Source of the DNA: Diplosphaera chodatii
Lineage: Eukaryota; Chlorophyta; Trebouxiophyceae; Prasiolales; Stichococcaceae
Reading direction: 5' to 3'
NCBI GenBank assembly: GCA_032358165.1
Contig: JAALGY010000013.1
Location: 434,001-498,000, forward strand
Length of the DNA: 64,000 bases
Below the pieces are notes generated by a model, which saw nothing but the letters and a program-made list of their open reading frames with translations, ran no database searches and was not told where the DNA came from. Every line of letters starts with the position of its first letter. Positions within the stretch are counted from its first letter, which is position 1. Position numbers and translations under genes: made by a program. Below are positions 46,097 to 56,504 of this stretch, one piece after another.

Positions 46097-48241
46097 TCAG
46101 CCGAGGCAGCCGCATGCGCCGCGGCCCATGCTCATGTCCATGTCCGCCACAGCGTCTGCCATGCCCCGCAGCCGGGCGGCCACCTCGGAGGCCCGGGGCC
46201 GGTCGGCGGGGCGCTGCGCGAGGCAGGCCTCCACCAGCGCCGTCAACTCCGGCGCCCAGTTGGCGGGCATTGGCCGCCGGTACCCGTACGCCACCCGCAT
46301 CGCGTAGCGCTGGAACTCCTGGATGGTGCCGTGGTACGCGACCTCGCTCGACGTCAGCTGCTTGCCCATGACGTCGGTGATGACGCAGCCCAGGCTGAAC
46401 AGGTCCGCCTTCTCATCGTAGGGCTTGGCCAGCGTCACCTCGGGCGCCATGCCCAGGAACGAGCCCGTCTGCCCTGTCAGGTTGTGGCCAGGGCTGTCCT
46501 GCGGCGGCGGCTGGGGCCGCACCCCCGCCCCGCTGCTGCCCCGCGAACGCACCAGGCTGCGAACCTTGCTGAGCAGGCCGCCGCCGGCAGTGGCGTCGGC
46601 GGACTTGCTGCTGTGGCGCAGCGGCTTGGCTTCGCCGCTGCCAGAGCGCAGGTCCTGGTCACCGCTCCTGCGCCGCTCCTTGTCGCTCAGGCTGTGCGAC
46701 ATCTGCTGGTTACTGCTGCCCTTGGTGGGAGACGCAGGCTCCGCCTGCTGCTGGTGCTGCTCTTCCTGGACGAGCTCAGCCAGGCGCTTTGACAGGGAGC
46801 TGTTGTCAAGCGCCTCCACGGTGGCGTGCAGCCCGAAGTCGGCCAGCTTGGCCTCCAGACCCCCCTCGCCATCATCGGTCAGCAGCACGTTGTCCAGCTT
46901 GATGTCGCGGTGGATGATGCGGGGCGCCTGCGCGTGCAGGAACGCCAGCCCATCCGCGATCTGCGCGCACCACCGCAGCCCCTGCGAGTACGTGTACACC
47001 GCCTTGCGGCCGGCGATCATCTGCTCCAGCACCTTCTCCCGCAGCGACCCGCCCCAGCACAGCTCCGTCACCATGAAGATGCTGTCGCGGCCGATGGCGT
47101 CGCCGCACCCCGCCGGCGCCTCCCTGAACCCCACGCCCAGCACGCCCACGACTGACCTGTGCTGCAGGCCGGCCAGCAGCACCGCCTCCCGCACAAAGTC
47201 GTCCAGGTCCGCCTGGCACTCGAACAGCGACGGCCGCAGGTGCTTCACCGCCACATCCAGCAGCGCCGGCCGCCGCCCGGACCCGCTGCGCTGGCTGCGC
47301 TGCGACGGGCTGCCGCCGGAGCCGCTGCGGAAGCTCAGCCTGCTGCCGAAGGGGCTCTTCCGGCCGCCGCCTCTGCCGCCGCCGCTGTGGCGCGGGTACG
47401 CCGAGTCGTCCCTGAAGGCGTCCGCGTCCGGCGGGGCGGCGTCGGGTGCGGGCGGCGAGGGGTTTCGCTCCAGGGCCGCCAGGGCGCAGCCGCCGCCGCG
47501 GGCCCCGTGCTGCGACGGGTCCCGCCAGTTGGCCAGCCGGCAGTGCTCCACCGTGGCGTACGCCCCGCTGCCCAGGTCCGCCACCTTGGTGAGGTTGCGG
47601 GCGTCGACGAAGGCGGGCCCGGCCGTGGTGCGCAGCGAGGCGTAGTGGCTGATCGCCTCCAGCGCCGACTGCACGCTCGAGCGGTGCAGCGCAGAGTACC
47701 TGGCCAGCGCCTCGGCGGACGCCTGGGACGACAGCGCCAGCCGGAGGGGCGGCAGCGACATGCTGCGCAGCGTGGGCTCGCCGCAGTCTACGCCGGCACG
47801 AACCGCCCCCGCTGCCGCTGCGAAGGGACTCTCTTTCACGGTGGGCTGCGGCAGACTGACGGTGGGCAGTCCCGGCGGCTGCGGCGGGGTGTCACGGCGG
47901 CTGTCAGGGCGCACGGCTGCTGCTGAGCGGGCGTTGGGGCTTGTGGCGACCAGCGGGGTGCCGAAGCGCCGCCGCAGCTCCAGAGCCGTGGTGCTGCCGC
48001 CGCCGCATGGGGCCTTTGCGGCAAACTCCGGCAGGGACGCCGCGCGATCCATCTGCACCCGCGGCCGCCCGGGGGCGCTGGCCGCCATCGCATGGCTCGA
48101 TACCGGGGCCTGCGCCTGCTCCTGCATTGCTGAGGCTGCTGCAGTCACGCCCACGATGCTGGCGCCGCCTGAAGCGCTGCACCCCTTGCCCCTCGCAGAC
48201 CTGACTCCCGGTTGCCCTTCAAGCAGCTTTGGATACGCCAT
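46097..48241 (-). CDS. TKL-type protein kinase with split activation segment
   Basis: An intronless frame of 714 codons from ATG 48241 (MAYPKLLEGQ, good context CTCCATGG). The preceding in-frame codons have no ATG. A 200-residue N-terminal disordered region precedes the kinase domain, which begins at LTKVADLGSGAYATV. A roughly 90-residue insert separates the Gly loop from VAVKHLR. Then come FVREAVLLAGLQHRSVV, MVTELCWGGSL, ADGLAFLHAQ, IIHRDIKLDNVLL, LADFGLHA, GTxxFLGMAPEV-like GQTGSFLGMAPEV, KADLFSLGCVI and CLAQRPADRPRASEVAARL. This is the tyrosine-kinase-like (Raf/MLK-type) pattern common in Chlorophyta. About 115 Ser/Gln/Arg-rich residues lie between DFG and TGSF, far longer than usual. It ends GRGACGCLG. 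Substrates unknown. Confidence 0.87.
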   Translation of the reverse strand: MAYPKLLEGQPGVRSARGKGCSASGGASIVGVTAAASAMQEQAQAPVSSHAMAASAPGRPRVQMDRAASLPEFAAKAPCGGGSTTALELRRRFGTPLVATSPNARSAAAVRPDSRRDTPPQPPGLPTVSLPQPTVKESPFAAAAGAVRAGVDCGEPTLRSMSLPPLRLALSSQASAEALARYSALHRSSVQSALEAISHYASLRTTAGPAFVDARNLTKVADLGSGAYATVEHCRLANWRDPSQHGARGGGCALAALERNPSPPAPDAAPPDADAFRDDSAYPRHSGGGRGGGRKSPFGSRLSFRSGSGGSPSQRSQRSGSGRRPALLDVAVKHLRPSLFECQADLDDFVREAVLLAGLQHRSVVGVLGVGFREAPAGCGDAIGRDSIFMVTELCWGGSLREKVLEQMIAGRKAVYTYSQGLRWCAQIADGLAFLHAQAPRIIHRDIKLDNVLLTDDGEGGLEAKLADFGLHATVEALDNSSLSKRLAELVQEEQHQQQAEPASPTKGSSNQQMSHSLSDKERRRSGDQDLRSGSGEAKPLRHSSKSADATAGGGLLSKVRSLVRSRGSSGAGVRPQPPPQDSPGHNLTGQTGSFLGMAPEVTLAKPYDEKADLFSLGCVITDVMGKQLTSSEVAYHGTIQEFQRYAMRVAYGYRRPMPANWAPELTALVEACLAQRPADRPRASEVAARLRGMADAVADMDMSMGRGACGCLG

Positions 48242-49928
48242 GGAGCATGCCTGGGGCGCCGCTTGCCGGTATGTCCTGCGGCGTCGCCTGCTCCAGCAGC
48301 GCAGAACCCGGAAGCTGGCAGCCAAGCAGCCCCGCTCACGCGCTTGCACCCAATGCGGGCAGTATATTGCGCGCCAACAGCCAGCGTCCGAACAGGGCTA
48401 CTGCTGAGCGAAAGTGGCTGCAATCTGGTATGTCAGACGCAGCGTGTTGACAGTGTGTGATCGCATCAGTCTCACTTCACAGGGCCGATCCTGTGATCGT
48501 CCATCTCTCCTTCTCTCGTACCCTCGCGTCACACCTATCACGTGGTGTGAGACTTGAGGAATATTGGGCGCTGGCGGCAGGACGCAGTATCCGTGCCTGA
48601 AGGCGCAGAAGTCGCCTGTAGATTTGCGTCCCTTCCAGATATACTGCCCTCCGCCTTTGAGGGTAGGAAGCGGCTGCCTGGTTGAAAGGAGTAGAGGTGC
48701 ACTGGGACTTTGCACCCCCTCGTAAGCTGCCCTCTGGCCATGTCACCGCGGTAGTGAATCTACGGCAGTCTAGACAGATCTCGAAATGGCACCTACCAGT
48801 GCTTCGTAACGTCGAATGTGAAGGGAGCCACACACTCTACGTGGTTGCTGAGGGCGGGACAAGCGCGTGTTCTCAATGCCCACCAGGAGAGCTCTGCCGC
48901 CAGACATGCCACGACAGGATGACCTGCAGCAACAGACCACGCCTGATAGACATACGGCAGCACGACCAGCTCTGTGACATGTCAACATGGCTGCGGTTGC
49001 CGCCAGCGCGGTGCATCTACGTGCTTGCTGCAGAGTCAGTCATGATGGAAGCACTGCTGCCTGCCCACTGCGGAGGTTGGCAATCCTCTGGTGCGTGCTG
49101 CTGCTGCTACTGCTGCTGCCGCCACCGTGCTTGCATTCCCCTTGCCATGAGGGGGCGCTTATGATGGACCGTGCTGTATGTGTGCAATGCGCTGGAAATC
49201 TGGAGGCGTGTCCGTCATAGTTCTCTATGCTGGTAAGCGTTTGATTACAGGATGGAACAGATCCCCAGCAGTCACACCAACACGTTGTACAGGACTGCAC
49301 ACCGCACACAAGACACACACCGCTCATCGGCAGCAAAATCACATGCCAAAGCACGTCAGGTGGAGTGGCATGCATGATGACAGCAACGTCAGGGCCCGAA
49401 ACACAATACTTTGTGTGAAAGTAGGGTCCAGACCAGATAGGCAGTGATGTAAACAAACCATGTGTTCCTACTTGCTTGCATCCTCGGGCCCAGGTATGGC
49501 AGCACAGCGGACATTTGTTGCGCTCGCCCCACAGTGCAGCAGACGCCGCTCAGCGTGCGGCGCTCACGGCGGCCGTCGCCACCGCCGCCCGCGGCAAGTT
49601 GCGGAACCTCAGATCTCGCCCTCCCGCCGCGGCTGCCCAGGCAGGCTGCAGGCTGTCTACACCTTGTTGAGGCCGGGGCCGCCCAGCGAGCGCCGGTCGA
49701 CCGAGACCTGCAGCAGCATGCCCGAGCACATCAGCCTGTAAAATGCAACAGGCCGCGCGACCGCCGCGCAGCAGCACAGGTTGCAGAGCCCCAACCACAG
49801 CCGTCAGGCCCCTTGACAGCAACGGCCATGTGCGGTCCGACACACGCGACCACTGCTGGCTGTCCATGCAAAGCACAGGGCGTGGCCCACGCTCATTATA
49901 AGCTCCATCGAACGCTGGGCTGCAAAGG
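48242..49928. other. intergenic; TKL kinase promoter and transporter 3' flank
   Basis: Lies between two minus-strand genes. A CTG-rich stretch at about 49097-49126 and a possible orphan exon near 49.7 kb (listed separately) are the only structures seen. Confidence 0.4.
49658..49735 (-). CDS. Possible orphan terminal exon
   Basis: After a TTTTACAG acceptor, a short frame reads LMCSGMLLQVSVDRRSLGGP... and ends LNKV-stop. No upstream partner exon was found, and it does not join in phase to the hexose symporter's last exon. It may be chance. Confidence 0.15.
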
Positions 49929-52900
49929 CTAATTGGCAAGGAGCACTGCACAGGTGTAGGTCTCTGTTCGCTTCACCTTGGAGCCGGGAGCGCCCGCCGC
50001 CATGCTGGCCTGCTGCAGCACGTTGACCTTGCCCACCATGGACGGCCGGCCCTCGATGTCCTGCAGGGGGGGAAGCCAGCGACATGGTGACCATGCCCGT
50101 CTATTGCACAGCTGGGCGGTGCGCACCAAGCGCACACTTGGGCATAAACCTGTGCTGTGATCCTGGTTCAAAACAGCGTCTGCCCGAAGACAGCATCAGA
50201 GCTCCAGGGATCCAGCAGCTGCCCCTGATCCCAGCGCAGGGGTCTCGCCAGACTTGTGCTGTGCGCAGCCAGCACTCCACACCATGTCTGAGATGGCAGT
50301 GCCAACCCACCTTGAAATGTGCCACGACACCGGTGCGCTTCCAGAACCTGCGCAGGGTCGGTAAACCCTAAACCCTAAGCCACGGGATGTCAGCAGCTCA
50401 GGTGCGCCCCGCTGACGGCGACACACCCCGAGCCTCGTCAAATGCTAGCGTGCAGGCTGCTGCACAACAGTTTGTGGCGTGGTTGCTGCCGCAGGGCTCA
50501 CCAGTGCGCGGCAAACACCTCGTGCACATCCTCAATCAGCAGGCCCTTGGTCTCGGGCTGCGGGCACCAAGAGCAGGTGTTCGTGGTTGATTGCATAGCA
50601 GCCATATTATAGGCAGCCCCAGGTGGTTCTGGCAGATATGGCTGAATGCAACTGGCAGCAATGCTGTAATAGCAGAGCAGTGCAGCAGGGAGGAGGCGGT
50701 TCTGCCAGCAAACTCACGATGAAGAACAGGGTGAACAGCCTGCAGCAGCACCAGCACAATGTCAGCAGACGGTCCAGCTTGTATACAGGCCGGAGATTTG
50801 CGCTGCTCCCAGGCATTGGATCGCAGGGGGTCATGACCAACATCACACAGGACAGGACTGCAGAATGTCCACAAACAGCAGCGCACGTCATGATGACGAC
50901 CCAGGCGGCAAAGAACAGGAACACTCCATATTCCATCTGCACCGCACCGCAGAAGCTTGCGCGTGAGCACAGTTTTGCAGCACACAGGACAAACTGGACG
51001 CACTGACAGGCAGCTGAGCATGTGAGCGACCCCGGGTTGGGCTTGGCAGCAGGCGCTGTGGGCACTCACCGCACACAGCATGGAGACGAAGCACTGGGCG
51101 ATCAGAAACGTGAACAGCCTGCAGGCCACGTGACAGCAGTGTGCCATCCAGCATTGCACTTCCAGGCCAGATGAGTGTTTTTGCATGGCAACGCTCCCAG
51201 GCCTGAGCCCTAAAGCCTTTGCACCGCTGACGGCGGCAGCACTCACAGGTTGACGCAGACATTGATGCCCTGGCCGGCTGAGCGTGTCTCCAGCGGGTGA
51301 ATCTCCGATGGGATCTGCGAGCAAGCGCACACTTCAGACGTGTTGTGAATGTGTGTCACAGCAGCGCTTGTAAGCGGCACAAGCTCTCATCTGATGCATG
51401 AGATGAGCGTTCAGCACATACATCGGGGCAACAGGCGGGCGACGCACCAGCCAGCCCAGGGGGCCCCACGACCAGGCGAAGGCCGACACGAACACGCAGA
51501 TGAGCACGATCACGCCGATGGCCACCGAGTTGGGCAGGTCGTCGCTGTCTGCAAGCGCACCATTCCCAGATGTCATGCAGCAGCGACAACTGCAGGTGCA
51601 GTACCGACAGAATGTCCTGGCGCATACAGCCATGTAACATCTTCACAGCAGGGCATGCAGCAGATTGCAGCCGGGGGGCTGCAGACTCACTGTAGGTGGT
51701 ACGTGCCACTCTGTCACAATCACTGACAAAGCAGCGGCTCAGCAGGATGGCAACCAGCTTTGCGCGCAGTGCTTGGCGGTCTGCTGTCACATGATGCTAC
51801 ATGCTGGTTACACCCTCAACACTGGGTCCGCACTGGCGAAGTAGTGGCCCAGCAGGATGGCGACCAGCTGCGCGCACAGTTCTTAATGGTCGGAAGCTAC
51901 ACGATCAATAAATTCTGAAACCCTAGCCACTCACTCGCGAAGTAGTGGCCCAGCAGGATGGCGACCAGGATCTCTGCGATGAACATCTGCACGCCTGCCT
52001 CCAGCAGCAGCACCCGGCGCCCCAGGCGGTCCACGCCAAACACCGCCACCAGCGTCGACAGCACGTTCACGGCGCCCACGATGACCTGCGGGCCGGCAGC
52101 ACGGCACCTCAGCAGGGCAGTGCACTTGGTAAAACTGCAAGGCAGATGCGGGGCGACTCAGGCACAGAGACGTCCTGCATGTTTGGCCACACCCGGTGGA
52201 ACTTCCGCCCGCTGGATGCATTCATCACATGGCAGAAGTGGCGCACCGAGGCCAGCAGGGAGGCCTTGTCGCCGGAGCCCAGGGTGGAGAAGAAGATGGG
52301 GGAGTAGAAGATGATGGCGTTGATGCCGGTGAACTGCTGGAAGAAGGGCATCTGCAGGAACGGCACACACCACTTCAAATACAGCAGCCCATCTCGTTGG
52401 TCATCACATGCCCTGTGAACACCGCATAGCAGTTGCCAGCAGGCAGGTGCACAGCACCACCAGCTTGTGTGGCCAAACGCACCAGGATGGTGATGATGAG
52501 CTGGGGGCGGTATTGACGCTTCAGCAGCGTGGCGTATGGGTTGCCCCCCACCTCCTTGGCGGCCTGCGTGGCCTGTAAAGCAGGAGCAACAAGGGGTGCT
52601 GAGCTGGAGACACCTGGCCGCTGGCAGCGCTGGCCACATGATGCGGTGTCACGGCATGTCTCACAGTAACACCGCTGCGATGCAGATGAAAATACAGCAC
52701 TGTGCACATGGGCCAGCAATGTTTCTGAGCAGCAGGGCCAATGGCGCAGCTGCTGGCAGTTCGTTCTGGCGTCTGGACACGCACCAGCAGGATGTCCTCG
52801 TACTCGACGCGGATGTTCTCGGTGCCGCGCAGCTTGCGCAGCACGCGCTGCGCCTCGTCCAGGTGGCCCCGCTCGATCAGCGAGTTGGGCGTCTCCGGCA

Positions 52901-55016
52901 GCAGCAGGCCGCCTGCAGAGCGATATGTAAACTGCTACATCCAACTTGAGAAATATATGGACGACGGCATGTGCCCAAACCTATGCTGCTGCAAGAGCTG
53001 GATCGACATTGATATACCGATCTGACTGCAATTGCACAGGTGCAACATGTGCTGCGGCGTCCACGAGCAGCCGTGTGACGTGCAAAGGGCAGCTGTGATG
53101 TGATCATATGCTTGATGCCTGCAGCATGCTGCACAACCATCTCCTTCTGCAATGTTGCCAGGCTGCAAAGCGCACCCCAGAACAGGATGAAGGCGGGTAT
53201 AAAGGCGATGGCCAGCGACACGCGCCAGCCCCAGGAGTGGTGCTGCGTCCCGTAGTTGATGAGCTGCAACCAGCACGCAGCGTGGGGTGGTTGCGTGGCG
53301 CTCACAGACTGGTGGTGCTGGCCAGCAAGACGACACTGCAGCTGGCATGCAGACACTATACAATACTATACTATACTATTCCTAGGAGTATAGTATTACG
53401 GCGTGCTCACCTGGGCGATCAGGATCCCGATAGTGACCATGAGCTGCGTGCACAACCCAGCATATAAATACCTCACGTGCCGTCAAACTGCTGCCACATG
53501 CGATGAACGCACAAGGCAAGGACAGTGGCGCTCAGCTATGCGCCGCTTACGACAGCATTAGACTATGTCAGACCTGGAAGAGGATGTTGAGGCCGCCGCG
53601 CAGCTTGGCAGGCGCCATCTCGCTGTTGTACACTGCGTGACAAATCATCAAGGTCATCAATACGCGCAAGACTGTCGATCACAAAGAATTGGCCATGCAC
53701 AGGTGCGTCACGGAAAAATGGGTGCTGTGGCGATGTTGAACAGGACTCACGGGTCGTGCACTGCAGCGCAGCAGACACAAGCACGTCAGGTGTCTGGCCA
53801 GCAGCAGACGCGACGCTTTATACATTGAGCAGCATTGCCAGCCCAACATCAGCTGCAGACAGCAGTCTTTTCGACCTCTGTATTGCACCTGGATGGCGAA
53901 GCCGACACCGAAGCCCAGGATGACACGGCCAATGTAGAGCATGGCCTCGTGCTCTGCCGCCGTCAAGATGATGGTGCCTGCATGCGCGGCGGGGGCCCAG
54001 CCGTCAGGTCGGCTGCTGTGGTGCTCGCAGCTGGCAGTGCCAGCCTGACAACAGTTGCTGGGGCTGCTGCAGGTGCCAGGCAGGGGACCCCGAAACATTC
54101 GGCAAAGCTGCGGGTGGTGCGCCCACCGATCATGTACAGGGCGCCCGACAGGACCATGGACACCTTGCGCCCCTTGTGCTTCGTCACCCACGCCGCCGGG
54201 AAGCTGGCGACCAGGCCTGCGTGGCAGGCAGCGGCTTCCAGTGAGAAGGCAGAAACCAGGATAGTACCTGGTGGAAGCATTCAGGCTCATGGTGACATTG
54301 CAGGGGCGCAGCAGCGGTGCCGCACCAGCGAGGAACAAGCAGGACGTGAACGTCTGCAGCTTCTGGTCGTTGAACTTGCAATAGGGGCTGGTGTTGTTGT
54401 CGGCGTTCTTGCTGACGAACACGCCTGTGCATGGGGGCGCGGGGGTGCGTCAGTCACAGCACACTGTGGCCTGCATCCCATATACTTCATCGCACACTTC
54501 TCAGCAGCAGGCATCTAGATATACTGAGCAGCACGCACCGGGGTAGAATTTCTGCAGGAAGGCGTCCATGTTGCTGACGCCGCCAGACACGCCGTTGTCA
54601 TACCTGTTGCAGGCGACAGCACCCTGCATTGGTGAATGCTAGTGCAGACAGTGCAGTGCGTGGGCGGACCAAAAGCAGGAAATGTGTCAGATGCGCAGCA
54701 GCTGACACTGAGCACTGGCAGCGGCGTGGTGCTCACCCGAACATGAGGCCGCCAGAGGCCTGCAGCGCAGTGGCACGCCATCCGTCAGCACCCACATGGA
54801 ATGGGACGACGCCCGAACGAAAGTGACTACCAACATCTGCAGGCCACTCGCCAACGGCCTCCGAGGCTCGGCTGCAGACGGCAGGCTGTGCAGCAAGGTC
54901 TGCAGAACGAAACGCACCGCCACCAGGGTGACCATGGCGACGTAGGGCGTGAAGCGGCCCTGGTGCTGGTCGGTGCGCTGCCCCGGCAGGTCCGCCACGG
55001 GCCCGCCGCCGCCCAT
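49929..55016 (-). CDS. Hexose/H+ symporter, Chlorella HUP / plant STP family
   Basis: A 12-helix major-facilitator sugar importer of the plasma membrane. Twenty-two exons (55016-54918, 54759-54737, 54603-54539, 54424-54326, 54216-54127, 53977-53889, 53760-53751, 53632-53574, 53443-53411, 53263-53176, 52912-52785, 52572-52483, 52351-52247, 52085-51935, 51548-51448, 51314-51247, 51118-51070, 50936-50887, 50739-50718, 50557-50502, 50347-50311, 50060-49929) sum to 1,644 nt (547 residues). Motifs: [137 protein letters not shown] and [11 protein letters not shown]. Length matches the family. The 10-nt exon at 53760-53751 is inferred from phase, since flanking exons do not join without it. Intron 14 holds two ghost copies of exon 14's end. 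Confidence 0.92.
50363..50380. repeat. Short interstitial CCCTAAA repeat
   Basis: Two plus a partial copy of the plant/green-algal telomere unit, in the intron between exons 20 and 21 of the transporter. Confidence 0.6.
51724..51970 (-). repeat. Exon 14 end of hexose symporter with two ghost copies in intron 14
   Basis: The exon 14 segment encoding [11 protein letters not shown], with its donor, recurs twice in the downstream intron. Anchors AGCAGGATGG (+ strand) lie at 51952, 51851 and 51741, so spacings are 101 and 110 bp. Each ghost is exactly 34 nt between an AG and a GT (51867-51834 and 51757-51724, minus strand). The nearer copy is almost identical to the exon; the farther reads [11 protein letters not shown]. 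Both copies also share a GCGCGCA stretch upstream. Confidence 0.88.
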
Positions 55017-56504
55017 CCTGCGGTGTTCGGTCACAGCTGTGATATCATGCGTCATAGTGCAAGTTCCAGCCGCGATGGTGTCCTGTTCGTTGGGCTGTTG
55101 CCCACGTTGCTTCCCCTACATACAGCTGGCCGCGGTGTGTCATCCCACGCAGAGTTCATCGTTTGGCAACAGGATGCCGCGGATGACCAACATACCGCAG
55201 CAGCCACAGATTCACCATCAACGCAGAGCATGAGACGCGCATCGAAAGCAGGTGCCGCCGGTTGACAGCCGCAACAGAGCACAGGTGCTGTGCAACTTCC
55301 TCGGCACCCCGGTCAAACGAAAAGAGCGAGGTGTGCTGTCTCACGCACCAACCGTGGCTGTGCATCGGCCTTCACATTTGCCTATGCTGCGACCAAGTTT
55401 TGCAGTCATGTGCATGGGGCAACGGGCACCCCATGGTGCGGAGTGCGCTGCGTGCACGAGCGGATCACCGCACGACACCAGCCACCAGGGCGCACCTGAG
55501 CACTCAGCAGCGTCCGTAAAGGCGCCCAGTGGCAGGCAAGGAAGCTCGTAGGCTGGTGCAGAAGCAAGCGCCCTGCATGAGCAACAGCTGTGCAGTCAGT
55601 ATTCCGACAACAAAGAGGACCGTCCTCGTCAGCACCCGCGCAGCACACTTCAACATTCGCAGTTCTGCGGCAGACTACGCATGGCAGATCATGCAGCTTT
55701 CGATGGCGAACAGAGTCAGCGGGCGACTACCCGGCTGCCACCACGTCTACAACACCCAGAATGGAATGGACCCACTACATGCAGCGGTTGCAGTCCTGGC
55801 ACTGCGGTTCCGGATCACAGCCGACACCGCCATTACGATCTACATATCAGCCGTATCTAAGCTGTGGCTGCGGCTGGTGCCCTGCTGGTGCACAGCTGGG
55901 GCTGCACCTCGGCAGAAACTGCACGGAAGACTGCACCATGAACTTTGACAGCGCCTCACCGTCGACTGGGTTCCCGGTTTGCTGCCGACGGCCGCGTTTC
56001 CACTGCTGTGAAGATATTGCGACTTGAGATGTGTCGTGCTAGGCAGTGCGACAGTGTGCACGGAGCATGATGAGCCTACGGGCGAACTTGTGCAGGCCAG
56101 ATCAATGACTCATGAGTCCAGGGCGAGATCTGCCCAGATTTGGATCTGCCTTTGGTGGCAATCCTGAGCTTTACTGCTCTCCTAGAAGCAGCAGGAAAGG
56201 CAGGTCGAAGAAAGGCGACTGTATACAACCAAACCGGCATGCGCACTGTTGCGCAGCGTCTAACGGGCACGGCAGCCAAAAAACACCGGGGCGGCGCCAG
56301 CACACACTAGGCACTGCGCTGCGGACAGAGGGACCCCTGGGTACATGACAAGCAATGCCAATACATGATGGTACACCCGCACACAACAATCCCATGGTCA
56401 GGCAACGTCGGCTATCGTTCAATCGAATGACCCTGCACATGAGCAGCTGCTTGGCAGTAGCAGTATCGCTGCACTGCCCTCCGCGCTGCTGAGCGGGTGA
56501 TTCG
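55017..56504. other. intergenic, hexose symporter promoter side
   Basis: About 1.5 kb between two minus-strand genes. No phased exons or recognisable motifs on either strand. It should hold the transporter promoter and the 3' UTR of the next gene. Confidence 0.4.

Noticed and set aside
46425..47645. 406-codon plus-strand open frame opposite the TKL kinase
   Set aside because: Shadow of the kinase frame, low-complexity Ser/Arg composition and no domain.
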